This document shows positions 37,012 through 45,791 of a stretch of DNA of 64,000 nt, piece by piece; the first letter of the stretch is position 1; the number at the start of each line of letters is the position of its first letter. A program made the position numbers and the translations under genes. The notes beneath the pieces are model-generated. The model had not been told where the DNA came from and ran no database searches. It saw only the letters and a program-made list of their open reading frames with translations. Location of the stretch: positions 22,952 through 86,951 of the forward strand of contig NZ_JABWEB010000019.1 of NCBI RefSeq assembly GCF_013369485.1, in the 5' to 3' direction. Origin of the DNA: Massilia sp. BJB1822 (lineage in GTDB: Bacteria; Pseudomonadota; Gammaproteobacteria; Burkholderiales; Burkholderiaceae_D).

Positions 37012-39593
37012 CAGATTTTCAAAGCTTCCAGTAAATCGGTTTCCAGCTGCAGCTGGAGGCGGGCATTGGCCAGGGCGGCGCCGTCGACGAGGAAGACGTC
37101 TTCCACCCGTTCGCCCAGGGTCATGATCTTGGCCGTATGCAGATTGATCTTGTAGCGGCTCAGCACCGTGGCGATGGAGTACAGCAGGCCGGGACGGTCG
37201 TTGGCGGTGACCGAGAGCAGATAATACTGGCCGCGCTCGTCCGGCCGCAAGTCCACGCTGGGCTGCAGCGGGAAGGTGCGCGACAGGCGCGACAGCCGTC
37301 CCTTGCCCGGCGCCGACAGCGGGCCGGCCGCTTCCAGCAGCGCGCACAGCTCATGCTCGATCAGGTTGATGATGTCGCGGTAGCTCTTGGCGAAGTTCTG
37401 CTCCGTGACCAGGAAGGTGTCGAGCGCGTAGCCGTGGCGCGTGGTGTGGATTTTCGCATCGAGGATGCTGAAATTCTTGCGGTCGAAATAGCCGCAGATG
37501 CGCGCGAACAGGTCGGGCTGGTCGGGAATGTAGACCGCCACCTGCAAGCCTTCGCCGATCGGCGCCAGGCGGCACTTGACCACCGGCTGGCCGCTGTTCA
37601 GGCGGTCGTACAGGGCGCGCGTCTGCCAGGCGATGTCGGAGGCGTCATGGCGCAGGAAGTAGGCCACGTCCAGCTGCTGCCACAGCGCTTCGTGCGCGTC
37701 GGGCGGCAGGCCATACAGGCGCAGGGTGGCCAGTGCTTCCTGCTGGCGGTTTTTCAGCTCGCGGTCGGCCGACGGCGGCTCGCCGCCCAGCACGCGCAAG
37801 GTCATGCGGTACAGGTCTTCCAGCAGCTTGGCCTTCCAGGCATTCCACACCTTCGGGCTGGTGCCGCGGATATCGGCCACCGTCAGCAGGTACAGGGCGG
37901 TCAGGTGGCGCTCGTCGCGCACCAGGCGGGCGAAGGCGGCGATCACGTCGGGATCGGACAGGTCCTGCTTCTGCGCCACCTGGGACATGGTCAGGTGCTG
38001 CTCGACCAGGAACACCACCAGCTCGGTCTCGTCCTTGCCCATGCCGTGGTCCTGGCAGAACTGGACGGCATCGACCCGGCCCAGCTTGGAATGGTCGCCG
38101 CCGCGGCCCTTGGCGATATCGTGGAACAGGGCCGCCACGTACAGCAGCCAGTGCTGCGGGAAGTTCGCCATCAGCTGGCTGCAGAAGGGGTATTCGTGGG
38201 CGTGCTCGGTCATCGTGAAGCGGCGCATATTGCGCACCACCATCAGGATGTGCTGGTCCACCGTGTAGACGTGGAACAGGTCGTGCTGCATCTGGCCCAC
38301 GATCTTGCGGAAATTGGGCAGGTAGCGGCCCAGGATGGACAGCTCGTTCATGCGCCGCAGCGCGTGGATGATGCCGACCGGCGCCTGCAGGATGCGCAGG
38401 AAGTAGGCGCGGTTGACCGGATCGTTGCGGAAGCCGGCGTCGATCTTGAAGCGCTCGTGCCACAGGGCGCGCATGGTGCGCGCCGCCATGCCCTTGATGG
38501 CGGGGCGTTCCGTCATCAGCACGAACACTTCCAGCATGGCCGACGGCGTTTTCTCGAAGGTGTCGTCGTCGACGATGTCGATGAAGCCGTCCACCTCGGC
38601 AAAGCGGGCGTTGATGGGATGCGCCTCGCCGTTCTGCGGGAACAGCTGGGCTTCGATATTCTGCAGCAGGATGGTATTCAGCTGGGTCACGGCCTTGGCC
38701 GCCCAGTAGTAGCGCTGCATCAGGTATTCGCTGGCGCGCCGCATATGCGGGCCGCTGCCGGTGGCTTGCAGGCCCAGGGTTTCGGCAATCGCGGTCTGCA
38801 CGTCGAATACCAGGCGGTCTTCGCGCCGGCCGGCATGCAGGTGCAGGCGCACGCGGATATCCTTGAAGGCGCGTTCCTTTTCCATCAGCTGGCGCGCCTC
38901 GGTCTGGGTGATCAGGCCGCGCGTGGCCAGGGTGCGCCAGGAGTTGGCCAGGCCGGCGGCCTTGGCCAGCCACAGGATCACCTGCAGGTCGCGCAGGCCG
39001 CCCGGGCTTTCCTTGCAGTTCGGCTCCAGCGCGAAAGGCGTGTCTTCGTATTTGGCGTGGCGCTGGCGCATTTCCAGCATCTTGGCGTTGAAGAAGGCTT
39101 GCGCGTCCATGGCCGCGTCGTAGCGCTGCTGCAGCTCTTCGAACAGGGCGCGCTCGCCCGTCACCAGGCGCGCTTCGAGCAGGCTGGTTTGCACCGTGAT
39201 GTCGGCCTTCGACTCGCTCAGGCATTCGTCCACGGTGCGGATGCTGTGGCCCACTTCCAGCCCCAGATCCCACAGCAGCTGCACCAGTGCCTCCAGGCGC
39301 CGCCGCGTGGCGTCGTCCGGCGCCTGGTGCAGCAGGATCAGGACATCGACGTCGGAATGGGGGAACAGTTCGCCGCGGCCGTAGCCGCCCACGCCGACCA
39401 GGGCGGTGCGCGCCGGCAGGCCGGCCGCTTCCCAGGCGGTGGTGAGCACCGCGTCGACGCTCTGGCGCAGGCTGCGCAGCAGCTTTTCCGGCTTGCCGTC
39501 GGCCTGGAAGGTGGCGACCACCTGCAGGCGGTCGGCCTTGAGGCGGGCCTTGAGCTGGTCCCGCAGATCATTCTTCATCGCGGCATGCGGCAT
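37011..39593 (-). CDS. glnD: [Protein-PII] uridylyltransferase / uridylyl-removing enzyme
   Basis: 860 residues from the ATG at 39593 (an ATG at 39578 gives five fewer), five bases after the map stop. It is the nitrogen sensor that adds UMP to PII when glutamine is low and removes it when glutamine is high. The nucleotidyltransferase motif is GVGGYGRGELFPHSDVDVL, the HD hydrolase motif is LFHDIAKGRGGDHS, and two ACT domains at the C-terminus bind glutamine. It sits in map-glnD-rluF order. A frame running to 40016 overlaps map and is not real. Confidence 0.97.
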   Translation of the reverse strand: MPHAAMKNDLRDQLKARLKADRLQVVATFQADGKPEKLLRSLRQSVDAVLTTAWEAAGLPARTALVGVGGYGRGELFPHSDVDVLILLHQAPDDATRRRLEALVQLLWDLGLEVGHSIRTVDECLSESKADITVQTSLLEARLVTGERALFEELQQRYDAAMDAQAFFNAKMLEMRQRHAKYEDTPFALEPNCKESPGGLRDLQVILWLAKAAGLANSWRTLATRGLITQTEARQLMEKERAFKDIRVRLHLHAGRREDRLVFDVQTAIAETLGLQATGSGPHMRRASEYLMQRYYWAAKAVTQLNTILLQNIEAQLFPQNGEAHPINARFAEVDGFIDIVDDDTFEKTPSAMLEVFVLMTERPAIKGMAARTMRALWHERFKIDAGFRNDPVNRAYFLRILQAPVGIIHALRRMNELSILGRYLPNFRKIVGQMQHDLFHVYTVDQHILMVVRNMRRFTMTEHAHEYPFCSQLMANFPQHWLLYVAALFHDIAKGRGGDHSKLGRVDAVQFCQDHGMGKDETELVVFLVEQHLTMSQVAQKQDLSDPDVIAAFARLVRDERHLTALYLLTVADIRGTSPKVWNAWKAKLLEDLYRMTLRVLGGEPPSADRELKNRQQEALATLRLYGLPPDAHEALWQQLDVAYFLRHDASDIAWQTRALYDRLNSGQPVVKCRLAPIGEGLQVAVYIPDQPDLFARICGYFDRKNFSILDAKIHTTRHGYALDTFLVTEQNFAKSYRDIINLIEHELCALLEAAGPLSAPGKGRLSRLSRTFPLQPSVDLRPDERGQYYLLSVTANDRPGLLYSIATVLSRYKINLHTAKIMTLGERVEDVFLVDGAALANARLQLQLETDLLEALKI

Positions 39594-39598
39594 TGTCT

Positions 39599-40420
39599 TC
39601 AGGCTGCAGCGGCCTGTGCGTCCAGGATGAAAGCGGGCGGCGGCGGGCTGCCGGCCGACAGGGTCAGCACTTCGTAGCCGGTTTCGGTCACGAGGATGGT
39701 GTGTTCCCACTGGGCCGACAGGCTGCGGTCCTTGGTCTTGATGGTCCAGCCGTCGCCCATTTCGCGGATTTCGCGGCGGCCGGCGTTGATCATCGGCTCG
39801 ATGGTGAAGATCATGCCCGGCACCAGCTCGTCCAGCGTGCCTGGGCGGCCATAGTGCAGCACCTGCGGCTCTTCGTGGAAGACCTTGCCGATGCCGTGGC
39901 CGCAGAATTCGCGCACCACGCTGTAGCCGGCTTTTTCCGCATGCACCTGGATGGCGTGGCCGATATCGCCCAGGTGGGCGCCCGGCTTCACCTTGGCGAT
40001 GCCCAGCCACATGCACTCGTAGGTGATGTCGGACAGGCGGCGCGCCAGGATCGACGGTTCGCCGATGAAGAACATGCGGCTGTTGTCGCCGTGGTAGCCA
40101 TCCTTGATGACGGTGATGTCGAGGTTGACCACGTCGCCGTTCTTGAGCACCTTGTCGCCCGGGATGCCGTGGCAGATCACGTCGTTGACCGAGGTGCAGA
40201 TGGCTTTCGGATACGGGGTGTAGCCAGGCGGGCAGTAGTTCAGCGGGGCGGGGATGGTGCCTTGCACATTGACCATGTACTCATGGCACAGGCGGTCCAG
40301 TTCGCCCGTGGTGACGCCGGGTTTGACGAAGGGGGTGATGTAGTCGAGTACTTCGCTGCCAAGGCGGCCGGCGATGCGCATGCCTTCGATGTCCTCGGGG
40401 CTCTTGATGGATATGGTCAT
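39599..40420 (-). CDS. map: Type I methionine aminopeptidase
   Basis: 273 residues. It removes the initiator methionine using two metal ions. Ligands are visible in VVNLDITVIKDGYHGDNSRMF (two Asp), CGHGIGKVFHEEPQVLHY (His), and FTIEPMINAG and the C-terminal WEHTILVTE (two Glu). Start and end agree with the family. In many proteobacteria map lies beside rpsB; here it points away from rpsB, with the PEP-CTERM gene between them. Confidence 0.97.
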   Translation of the reverse strand: MTISIKSPEDIEGMRIAGRLGSEVLDYITPFVKPGVTTGELDRLCHEYMVNVQGTIPAPLNYCPPGYTPYPKAICTSVNDVICHGIPGDKVLKNGDVVNLDITVIKDGYHGDNSRMFFIGEPSILARRLSDITYECMWLGIAKVKPGAHLGDIGHAIQVHAEKAGYSVVREFCGHGIGKVFHEEPQVLHYGRPGTLDELVPGMIFTIEPMINAGRREIREMGDGWTIKTKDRSLSAQWEHTILVTETGYEVLTLSAGSPPPPAFILDAQAAAA

Positions 40421-40458
40421 TTCGCTTGTAATCTCGGTTTTGCTCAGTATTGGCGGAA

Positions 40459-40475
40459 GGGCGCGCGGCGCGCCC
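40459..40475. terminator. GC-rich palindrome between the PEP-CTERM gene and map
   Basis: GGGCGCGC-C-GCGCGCCC (minus strand) forms an eight-base stem in the 102-base gap after the PEP-CTERM gene and before map. It could end the former or lie in the map leader; it has no T-run. Confidence 0.4.
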
Positions 40476-40522
40476 GCAATAGCGAGATTATAAACGAGGC
40501 CGGGGCAGGGCGGCGGAGGAGA

Positions 40523-41305
40523 TCAGCCCTTGCGGCGCAGGCGCCAGGCGCCCAGCAGACCGAGGCCGCCCAGCAGCATCAGCCAGGTGGATGGCTCGGG
40601 CACTGGCGAGACCGGGTCGATAGGGGTGATTGGATTGCCGTGGCTGTTGCGGCTGAAAATATCGCGTTTGGGGTCGTCGTCGCCTTCAATAAAGCCGATC
40701 AGGTCGCCCGGTTCGGCGTGGTGGCCAGGCTGGAAATTGCCGCCATTGACCGGTGCTTCGTCCAGCAGCGCGGCCAGGGCGTCGGTGACGTCGGCCTCGA
40801 TTTCGCGCGCATCGTCGCGCACATCCTCGTCCAGACCGGGGTCGCCCGGCGTGACCAGCTTGGGCAGCTTTTTCTTCTGTGCCAGCGGGGCGGCGGCCAG
40901 CGGCTTGCGCGTGATGCGGCTGATGTTGTTGCAGATCTTCGGCACAATGATGCAGTGCTCGCCTTCGCAATAGATGGCGGCCGGTTCAAGGCGTTCCGGC
41001 GCCCATTTGCTGCGCGTGACTTCGCCGCAGACGGTGCGGGCGGCAAAGTGCATGTCGCGGATTTCGCTCTCGTAGGCGTGCTTACCCTTGCCCTGGATGG
41101 CATCGCGGCTGATGTCGACCATCTCGTCCATCTGGCCGCGCGCGATGCGCTCGGCGAGGATGCGGCGCTGCGGCTCCGGAATATCCGGATAGCGGGACAT
41201 GGCGGCTGCCGGCGTGCCCCGATATGGATTTCGCCCCGGGCGGTCCCAGGAGCAGCGGGGCATCAGCGTTGCGGCAACCAGAGTGGTGGCGAGTGCGATG
41301 GACAT
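40523..41305 (-). CDS. PEP-CTERM sorting domain protein
   Basis: 260 residues. The N-terminus (MSIALATTLVAATLMP) looks like a short Sec signal. The C-terminus is a classic PEP-CTERM signal: VPEPSTWLMLLGGLGLLG followed by RRKG, recognised by exosortase and usually linked to exopolysaccharide. A central part (about 85-135) carries four cysteines, in TVCGEV, IYCEGEHC and PKICNN, that could form disulfides. The remainder is charged and probably flexible. No enzymatic domain is recognised. The start lacks a clear Shine-Dalgarno sequence. Confidence 0.85.
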   Translation of the reverse strand: MSIALATTLVAATLMPRCSWDRPGRNPYRGTPAAAMSRYPDIPEPQRRILAERIARGQMDEMVDISRDAIQGKGKHAYESEIRDMHFAARTVCGEVTRSKWAPERLEPAAIYCEGEHCIIVPKICNNISRITRKPLAAAPLAQKKKLPKLVTPGDPGLDEDVRDDAREIEADVTDALAALLDEAPVNGGNFQPGHHAEPGDLIGFIEGDDDPKRDIFSRNSHGNPITPIDPVSPVPEPSTWLMLLGGLGLLGAWRLRRKG

Positions 41306-41540
41306 AGATGTTAGTAGTGGGTGCGTGCTTGCTTATTGGTTAGTGGAAACTTCGATGAAACGCGCAGCCGCAATGATATAGACATTTCGCCATCTCTGCT
41401 TGCCTTTTTACAATTTACTTACATCTAAGGAAATTTCATTTCTTGAAAGTAAATAATTGCATCCGAACATGAGAAGGCTGCGCAAAACTTGTCGCAAGCC
41501 CTTGTTTCAAGGTAGAATTTCGGGTTGCTTGAATTCCGGT

Positions 41541-41569
41541 TTGAGCAATGTTGTAAATTTACTTATTTA
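41541..41569 (+). promoter_or_regulatory. rpsB: Candidate promoter of rpsB-tsf
   Basis: TTGAGC (41541-41546) and TATTTA (41564-41569) are 17 bases apart, about 70 bases before the rpsB ATG. The 340-base region between 41306 and 41644 is AT-rich and contains no gene. Confidence 0.45.
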
Positions 41570-41644
41570 TAAACCCGAATCCGCTCGACAAGGGTGCCCG
41601 CAAGGGTCACTGAACGGATTCCAGACCCAACCCTGGAGTTAAAA

Positions 41645-42397
41645 ATGTCTGTAACGATGCGTGAAATGCTGGAAGCCGGCGTCCATTTCGGCCACCAAAC
41701 CCGTTTCTGGAACCCAAAGATGGCTCCGTTCATCTTCGGCCACCGCAATAAAATTCACATCATCAACCTGGAAAAAACCATGGCGATGTACCAGGAGGCG
41801 ATGAAGACCGTGCGCCAAGTGGCCGCTTCCCGTGGCACCATCCTGATGGTGGGCACCAAGCGCCAGGCCCGCGATATCATCGCTGCCGAAGCACAACGCG
41901 CCGGTGTTCCTTATGTTGACCAGCGTTGGCTGGGCGGCATGCTGACCAACTTCAAAACCATCAAAACCTCGATCAAGCGTCTGAAAGACATGGAAGCGGC
42001 GATCGAAGACGGTTCCGTTGAGAAGCTGTCCAAAAAAGAAGCCCTGATGTTCAGCCGCGAAATGGAAAAGCTGCAAAAATCCATCGGCGGCATCAAGGAA
42101 ATGGGCGGCGTGCCTGACGCAATCTTCGTGGTCGACGTTGGCTACCACAAAGGCGCGATCACCGAAGCTGCAAAACTGGGCATCCCAGTGATCGGCGTGG
42201 TTGACACCAACCACTCCCCAGAAGGCGTGACCTACGTTATCCCTGGCAACGACGATTCCTCGAAAGCGATCACCCTGTACGCCCGCGGCGTGGCAGACGC
42301 AATCCTGGAAGGCCGTGCCAACGCCTCCGCTGAAGTCCTGGAAACCATCAAGACCGCAGCCGGCGACGAGTTCGTAGAAGTCAACGAACAAGCCTAA
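41645..42397 (+). CDS. rpsB: 30S ribosomal protein S2
   Basis: 250 residues from the ATG at 41645 with GGAG upstream. It is essential for assembly of S1 into the small subunit. The start VTMREMLEAGVHFGHQTRFWNPKM and the segment RWLGGMLTNFKTIKTSI are diagnostic. It is the first gene of the translation/envelope superoperon and has the biased codon use expected of ribosomal protein genes. A terminator-like hairpin follows before tsf. Confidence 0.98.
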   Translation: MSVTMREMLEAGVHFGHQTRFWNPKMAPFIFGHRNKIHIINLEKTMAMYQEAMKTVRQVAASRGTILMVGTKRQARDIIAAEAQRAGVPYVDQRWLGGMLTNFKTIKTSIKRLKDMEAAIEDGSVEKLSKKEALMFSREMEKLQKSIGGIKEMGGVPDAIFVVDVGYHKGAITEAAKLGIPVIGVVDTNHSPEGVTYVIPGNDDSSKAITLYARGVADAILEGRANASAEVLETIKTAAGDEFVEVNEQA

Positions 42398-42446
42398 GTT
42401 CTGGTCCGCCGTCAGGCGGATTTGCTGAGCTGAAAAGCGAGCATTG

Positions 42447-42478
42447 AAAAGGGGTGGCATCAGCTCCCCCTTTTTTTT
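42447..42478 (+). terminator. Terminator or attenuator between rpsB and tsf
   Basis: AAAAGGGG pairs with CCCCTTTT across a short loop, and a run of eight T follows the C-run. It probably gives partial termination so that S2 and EF-Ts levels differ. Confidence 0.75.
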
Positions 42479-42551
42479 AACGATATGCCGGATGTTGCTG
42501 GCTGCCGCAAGGCGCCGCCCCGGTTGATCCACCGAATTACAGGAGAATTAC

Positions 42552-43466
42552 ATGGCAGCGATTACTGCAGCAATGGTCGGCGAACTGCGCGCCAAGACCG
42601 ACGCACCAATGATGGAATGCAAAAAAGCCCTGACCGAAGCCGATGGCGATATGGGCAAGGCAGAAGAGATTCTGCGCGTTAAACTGGGCGGCAAAGCGTC
42701 CAAAGCGTCGGCCCGCATCACCGCTGAAGGCGTGGTGGCAGCTTACATCGCCGGCGGCGTTGGCGCCCTGGTGGAAGTGAACTCGGAAACCGACTTCGTC
42801 GCCAAGAACGACGACTTCCTGGCCCTGTCGAACGCCGCTGCCAAGCTGGTGGCCGAGCACAACCCAGCCGACGTGGCTGCCCTGCTGGCCCTGCCAGCTG
42901 GCGACGGCAAGACCCTGGACGAAGTGCGCACCGCCCTGATCGGCAAAATCGGCGAAAACATGTCGATCCGCCGCTTCCAGCGTTTCGAAACCAGCGCCAA
43001 GCTGGCTTCCTACCTGCACGGCACCCGCATCGGCGTGATCGTCGAGTTCGACGGCGCCGACGAGCAAGTGGGTAAAGACGTGGCCATGCACATCGCCGCG
43101 ATGAAGCCAGTGGCTCTGTCGTCCGAGCAAGTGCCAGCCGAACTGATCGAAAAAGAGCGTTCGGTGGCCAAAGCCAAGGCTGAAGAAGATGCCGCCAAAG
43201 CTGCTGCCGAAGGCAAGCCAGCCCAGTCCGCCGACATCGTCGCCAAGCGTCTGGAAGGTTCCGTGCAGAAGTACCTGAAAGAAGTGTCGCTGCTGAACCA
43301 GGCTTTCGTGAAGAACGACAAGCAGTCCGTCGAGCAGATGCTGAAAGCGGCCAACAGCGCCGTGAAAGGCTTCACCATGTACGTGGTGGGCGAGGGCATC
43401 GAGAAGAAGCAGGACGACTTCGCCGCCGAAGTGGCAGCCCAGATGGCTGCCTCCAAAGGAGCGTAA
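42552..43466 (+). CDS. tsf: Translation elongation factor Ts
   Basis: 304 residues with AGGAG before the ATG. It is the nucleotide exchange factor for EF-Tu. The UBA-like start AAMVGELRAKTDAPMMECKK and the motif EVNSETDFVAKN near 74-85 are diagnostic. The dimerisation and core domains are complete. It is followed by a strong terminator. Confidence 0.98.
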   Translation: MAAITAAMVGELRAKTDAPMMECKKALTEADGDMGKAEEILRVKLGGKASKASARITAEGVVAAYIAGGVGALVEVNSETDFVAKNDDFLALSNAAAKLVAEHNPADVAALLALPAGDGKTLDEVRTALIGKIGENMSIRRFQRFETSAKLASYLHGTRIGVIVEFDGADEQVGKDVAMHIAAMKPVALSSEQVPAELIEKERSVAKAKAEEDAAKAAAEGKPAQSADIVAKRLEGSVQKYLKEVSLLNQAFVKNDKQSVEQMLKAANSAVKGFTMYVVGEGIEKKQDDFAAEVAAQMAASKGA

Positions 43467-43471
43467 TCAAG

Positions 43472-43498
43472 AAAACGGGCCGAGAGGCCCGTTTTTTT
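43472..43498 (+). terminator. Rho-independent terminator after tsf
   Basis: AAAACGGGCC and GGCCCGTTTT form a ten-base stem with a GAGA tetraloop, followed by more T. It lies six bases after the tsf stop, so pyrH probably has its own promoter as well. Confidence 0.93.
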
Positions 43499-43614
43499 AA
43501 GCCTTCCCCCAGCCCGTGGCCGAAACGGGCTGGCGAATTTCCCGGCGGCGCGTATCATGCCGATATTGTTGCCGCCGGTGTCATACCGAATAATCAATTT
43601 AGGAGCCCCAGCTC

Positions 43615-44331
43615 ATGTCAAAACCAGCCTACAAGCGTGTCCTCCTTAAACTGTCCGGCGAAGCCCTGATGGGAGATGATGCTTACGGCATCAACCGGGG
43701 CACGATCGAACGCATGGTGGCCGACGTGGCCGAGGTCGCAAAACTGGGTGTGGAACTGGCGGTCGTGATTGGCGGCGGCAATATCTTCCGCGGCGTGGCG
43801 CCAGGCGCCCAAGGCATGGACCGCGCCACTGCCGACTATATGGGCATGCTGGCCACCGTCATGAATGCGCTGGCCCTGGCCGATGCGATGCGCCATGTGG
43901 GCGTGACCGCGCGCGTCATGTCGGCCATCGGCATCGAGCAGGTGGTGGAGCCGTATGTGCGCCCGAAGGCGCTGCAGTATCTGGAAGAGGGCAAGGTCGT
44001 GGTGTTCGCTGCCGGCACCGGCAACCCCTTCTTCACCACCGATACCGCCGCCGCGCTGCGCGGCTCGGAAGTGAGCGCGGAGATCGTGCTGAAAGCCACC
44101 AAGGTCGATGGCGTGTATTCCGCCGACCCGAAAAAAGATCCGAACGCCACCCTGTTCCCGTCGATCACCTTCGACGAAGCCATCGCTAAGCACCTGCAGG
44201 TGATGGATGCCACCGCCTTCGCGCTGTGCCGCGACCAGAAACTGCCGATCAAGGTGTTCTCCATCACCAAGCCTGGCGCGCTGATGCGCGTGATTATGGG
44301 CGAGGATGAAGGTACACTGGTACACGTTTAA
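43615..44331 (+). CDS. pyrH: UMP kinase
   Basis: 238 residues, an amino-acid-kinase-fold enzyme that phosphorylates UMP and is allosterically controlled by GTP and UTP. Motifs RVLLKLSGEALMG, VIGGGNIFRG, GTGNPFFTTDTAAALR and KATKVDGVYSADPKKDP are intact. RBS AGGAG is seen. It precedes frr by 29 bases. Confidence 0.98.
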   Translation: MSKPAYKRVLLKLSGEALMGDDAYGINRGTIERMVADVAEVAKLGVELAVVIGGGNIFRGVAPGAQGMDRATADYMGMLATVMNALALADAMRHVGVTARVMSAIGIEQVVEPYVRPKALQYLEEGKVVVFAAGTGNPFFTTDTAAALRGSEVSAEIVLKATKVDGVYSADPKKDPNATLFPSITFDEAIAKHLQVMDATAFALCRDQKLPIKVFSITKPGALMRVIMGEDEGTLVHV

Positions 44332-44360
44332 CAATATTTGCAAGCAACAGGAGAGCAGCA

Positions 44361-44921
44361 ATGTCCACCGCCGACATTAAAAAGAACGCGCAAGACCGCA
44401 TGAACAAGTCGCTGGAAACGCTGAAAGGCGATCTGGCCAAGGTGCGCACCGGCCGCGCCCACACCGGCATTCTCGACCACGTGATGGTCGATTACTACGG
44501 CAATCCGACCCCGATCAACCAGGTGGCCAACCTGACCCTGGTCGACGCGCGCACCATCGGCGTGACGCCGTTCGAAAAGAAAATGGGCGCCGCCATCGAG
44601 AAAGCCATCCGTGAAGCCGACCTGGGCCTGAACCCGGCCGCGCAGGGCGACCTGATCCGCGTGCCGACCCCGGCCCTGACCGAAGAGCGCCGCAAGGAAA
44701 TGGTCAAGCTGTGCAAGAGCGAAGCCGAAGACGGCAAGATCGCCGTGCGCAATATCCGCCGCGACGCCAATGAATCGCTGAAAAAGCTGGTCAAGGACAA
44801 ATCCATCTCGGAAGACGAAGAGCGCCGCGCCTCCGACGAAGTGCAGAAGCTGACCGACAAGTTCATCGCCGACATCGACAAGATCGTTGCCGAAAAAGAA
44901 AAAGAAGTTCTGACCGTTTAA
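44361..44921 (+). CDS. frr: Ribosome recycling factor
   Basis: 186 residues, the invariant family length. With EF-G it splits the post-termination ribosome. The segments LAKVRTGRAHTGILDHV, TPINQVANLTL, RREMVKLCK-type RRKEMVKLCKSEAED and VRNIRRDANE are all present. The RBS is AGGAG. The repeat at 44927-44993 begins five bases after its stop. Confidence 0.98.
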   Translation: MSTADIKKNAQDRMNKSLETLKGDLAKVRTGRAHTGILDHVMVDYYGNPTPINQVANLTLVDARTIGVTPFEKKMGAAIEKAIREADLGLNPAAQGDLIRVPTPALTEERRKEMVKLCKSEAEDGKIAVRNIRRDANESLKKLVKDKSISEDEERRASDEVQKLTDKFIADIDKIVAEKEKEVLTV

Positions 44922-44926
44922 GCTCC

Positions 44927-44993
44927 AAAAACCGGGGACGGACCCGGGTTTTCTGGCAAGATTGCGGAAAACCCCGGGCCTGTCCCCGGTTTT
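44927..44993. repeat. Long inverted repeat between frr and uppS
   Basis: Arms at 44927-44952 and 44968-44993 are almost perfectly complementary, with outer part AAAACCGGGGAC, inner part GACCCGGGTTTT and a 15-base loop. The structure could form a strong hairpin and is followed by TTTTCGG and TTTTTTC, so it may attenuate. Its base composition and style resemble the other palindromic repeats of this window. Confidence 0.85.
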
Positions 44994-45038
44994 CGGTTTT
45001 TTCGGGTATGACCTACATTTACTGGCTTTAGCGTTTTC

Positions 45039-45791
45039 ATGAAATATTCGAGTTCTACGACTGCTGTACCTGAAGCGCCAAAAGTGCCGCGCCATGTGGC
45101 CATCATCATGGATGGCAATGGCCGCTGGGCTACCAAGCGCTTCCTGCCGCGCGTGGCCGGCCACGTCAAGGGCGTGGAAGCCGTGCGCACCGTGGTCGAA
45201 GCGTGCGCCGCGCGCGGCATCGAGTACCTGACCGTGTTCGCCTTCAGTTCCGAGAACTGGCGCCGGCCCGAAGAGGAAGTGTCGCTGCTGATGCGCCTGT
45301 TCGTCACCGCCCTCGAGCGCGAAGTGGCGAAGATGCACGCCAATAATATCCGTCTCAAGGTGGTGGGCGACTTGAGCCGCTTCGACGCCAAGCTGCAGGC
45401 GATGATCGCCGCCGCCGAGCGCAAGACCGCCGCCAACACCCGCTTGACCGTGACCGTGTGCGCCAATTACGGCGGACGCTGGGACATCATGCAAGCCGTG
45501 AGCAAGATGGTGGCTGCCCATCCCGGCGCCACCGATTTCAGCGAGGAGCAGCTGGCGCCGCACCTGGCCATGGCCTATGCGCCGGAGCCCGACCTGTTCA
45601 TCCGCACCGGCGGCGAAGAGCGCATTTCCAATTTCCTGCTGTGGCAGCTGGCGTATACCGAGCTGTACTTCACCGACACTTACTGGCCGGACTTCACCGC
45701 CGAGCGCCTGGACGCGGCCATTGCCTCTTATCAGAACCGCGAGCGGCGCTTTGGCCGCACCGGCGAACAACTGGTGGAAACGACTAACTGA
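45039..45791 (+). CDS. uppS: Isoprenyl transferase (undecaprenyl diphosphate synthase)
   Basis: 250 residues. It condenses isopentenyl diphosphate onto farnesyl diphosphate to make the C55 carrier for cell wall and O-antigen. The signature HVAIIMDGNGRWATKR carries catalytic Asp25, and the C-terminal motifs IRTGGEERISNFLLWQLAYTE and FGRTGEQ are typical. No good Shine-Dalgarno sequence is seen, possibly because the repeat lies just upstream. The stop overlaps cdsA by one base. Confidence 0.97.
   Translation: MKYSSSTTAVPEAPKVPRHVAIIMDGNGRWATKRFLPRVAGHVKGVEAVRTVVEACAARGIEYLTVFAFSSENWRRPEEEVSLLMRLFVTALEREVAKMHANNIRLKVVGDLSRFDAKLQAMIAAAERKTAANTRLTVTVCANYGGRWDIMQAVSKMVAAHPGATDFSEEQLAPHLAMAYAPEPDLFIRTGGEERISNFLLWQLAYTELYFTDTYWPDFTAERLDAAIASYQNRERRFGRTGEQLVETTN

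Noticed and set aside
36262..37347. N-terminally extended RluF-like frame
   Set aside because: The extension overlaps glnD out of frame; the natural start is the ATG at 37011 coupled to the glnD stop.
37137..39677. 846-codon open frame antisense to glnD
   Set aside because: Shadow of glnD.
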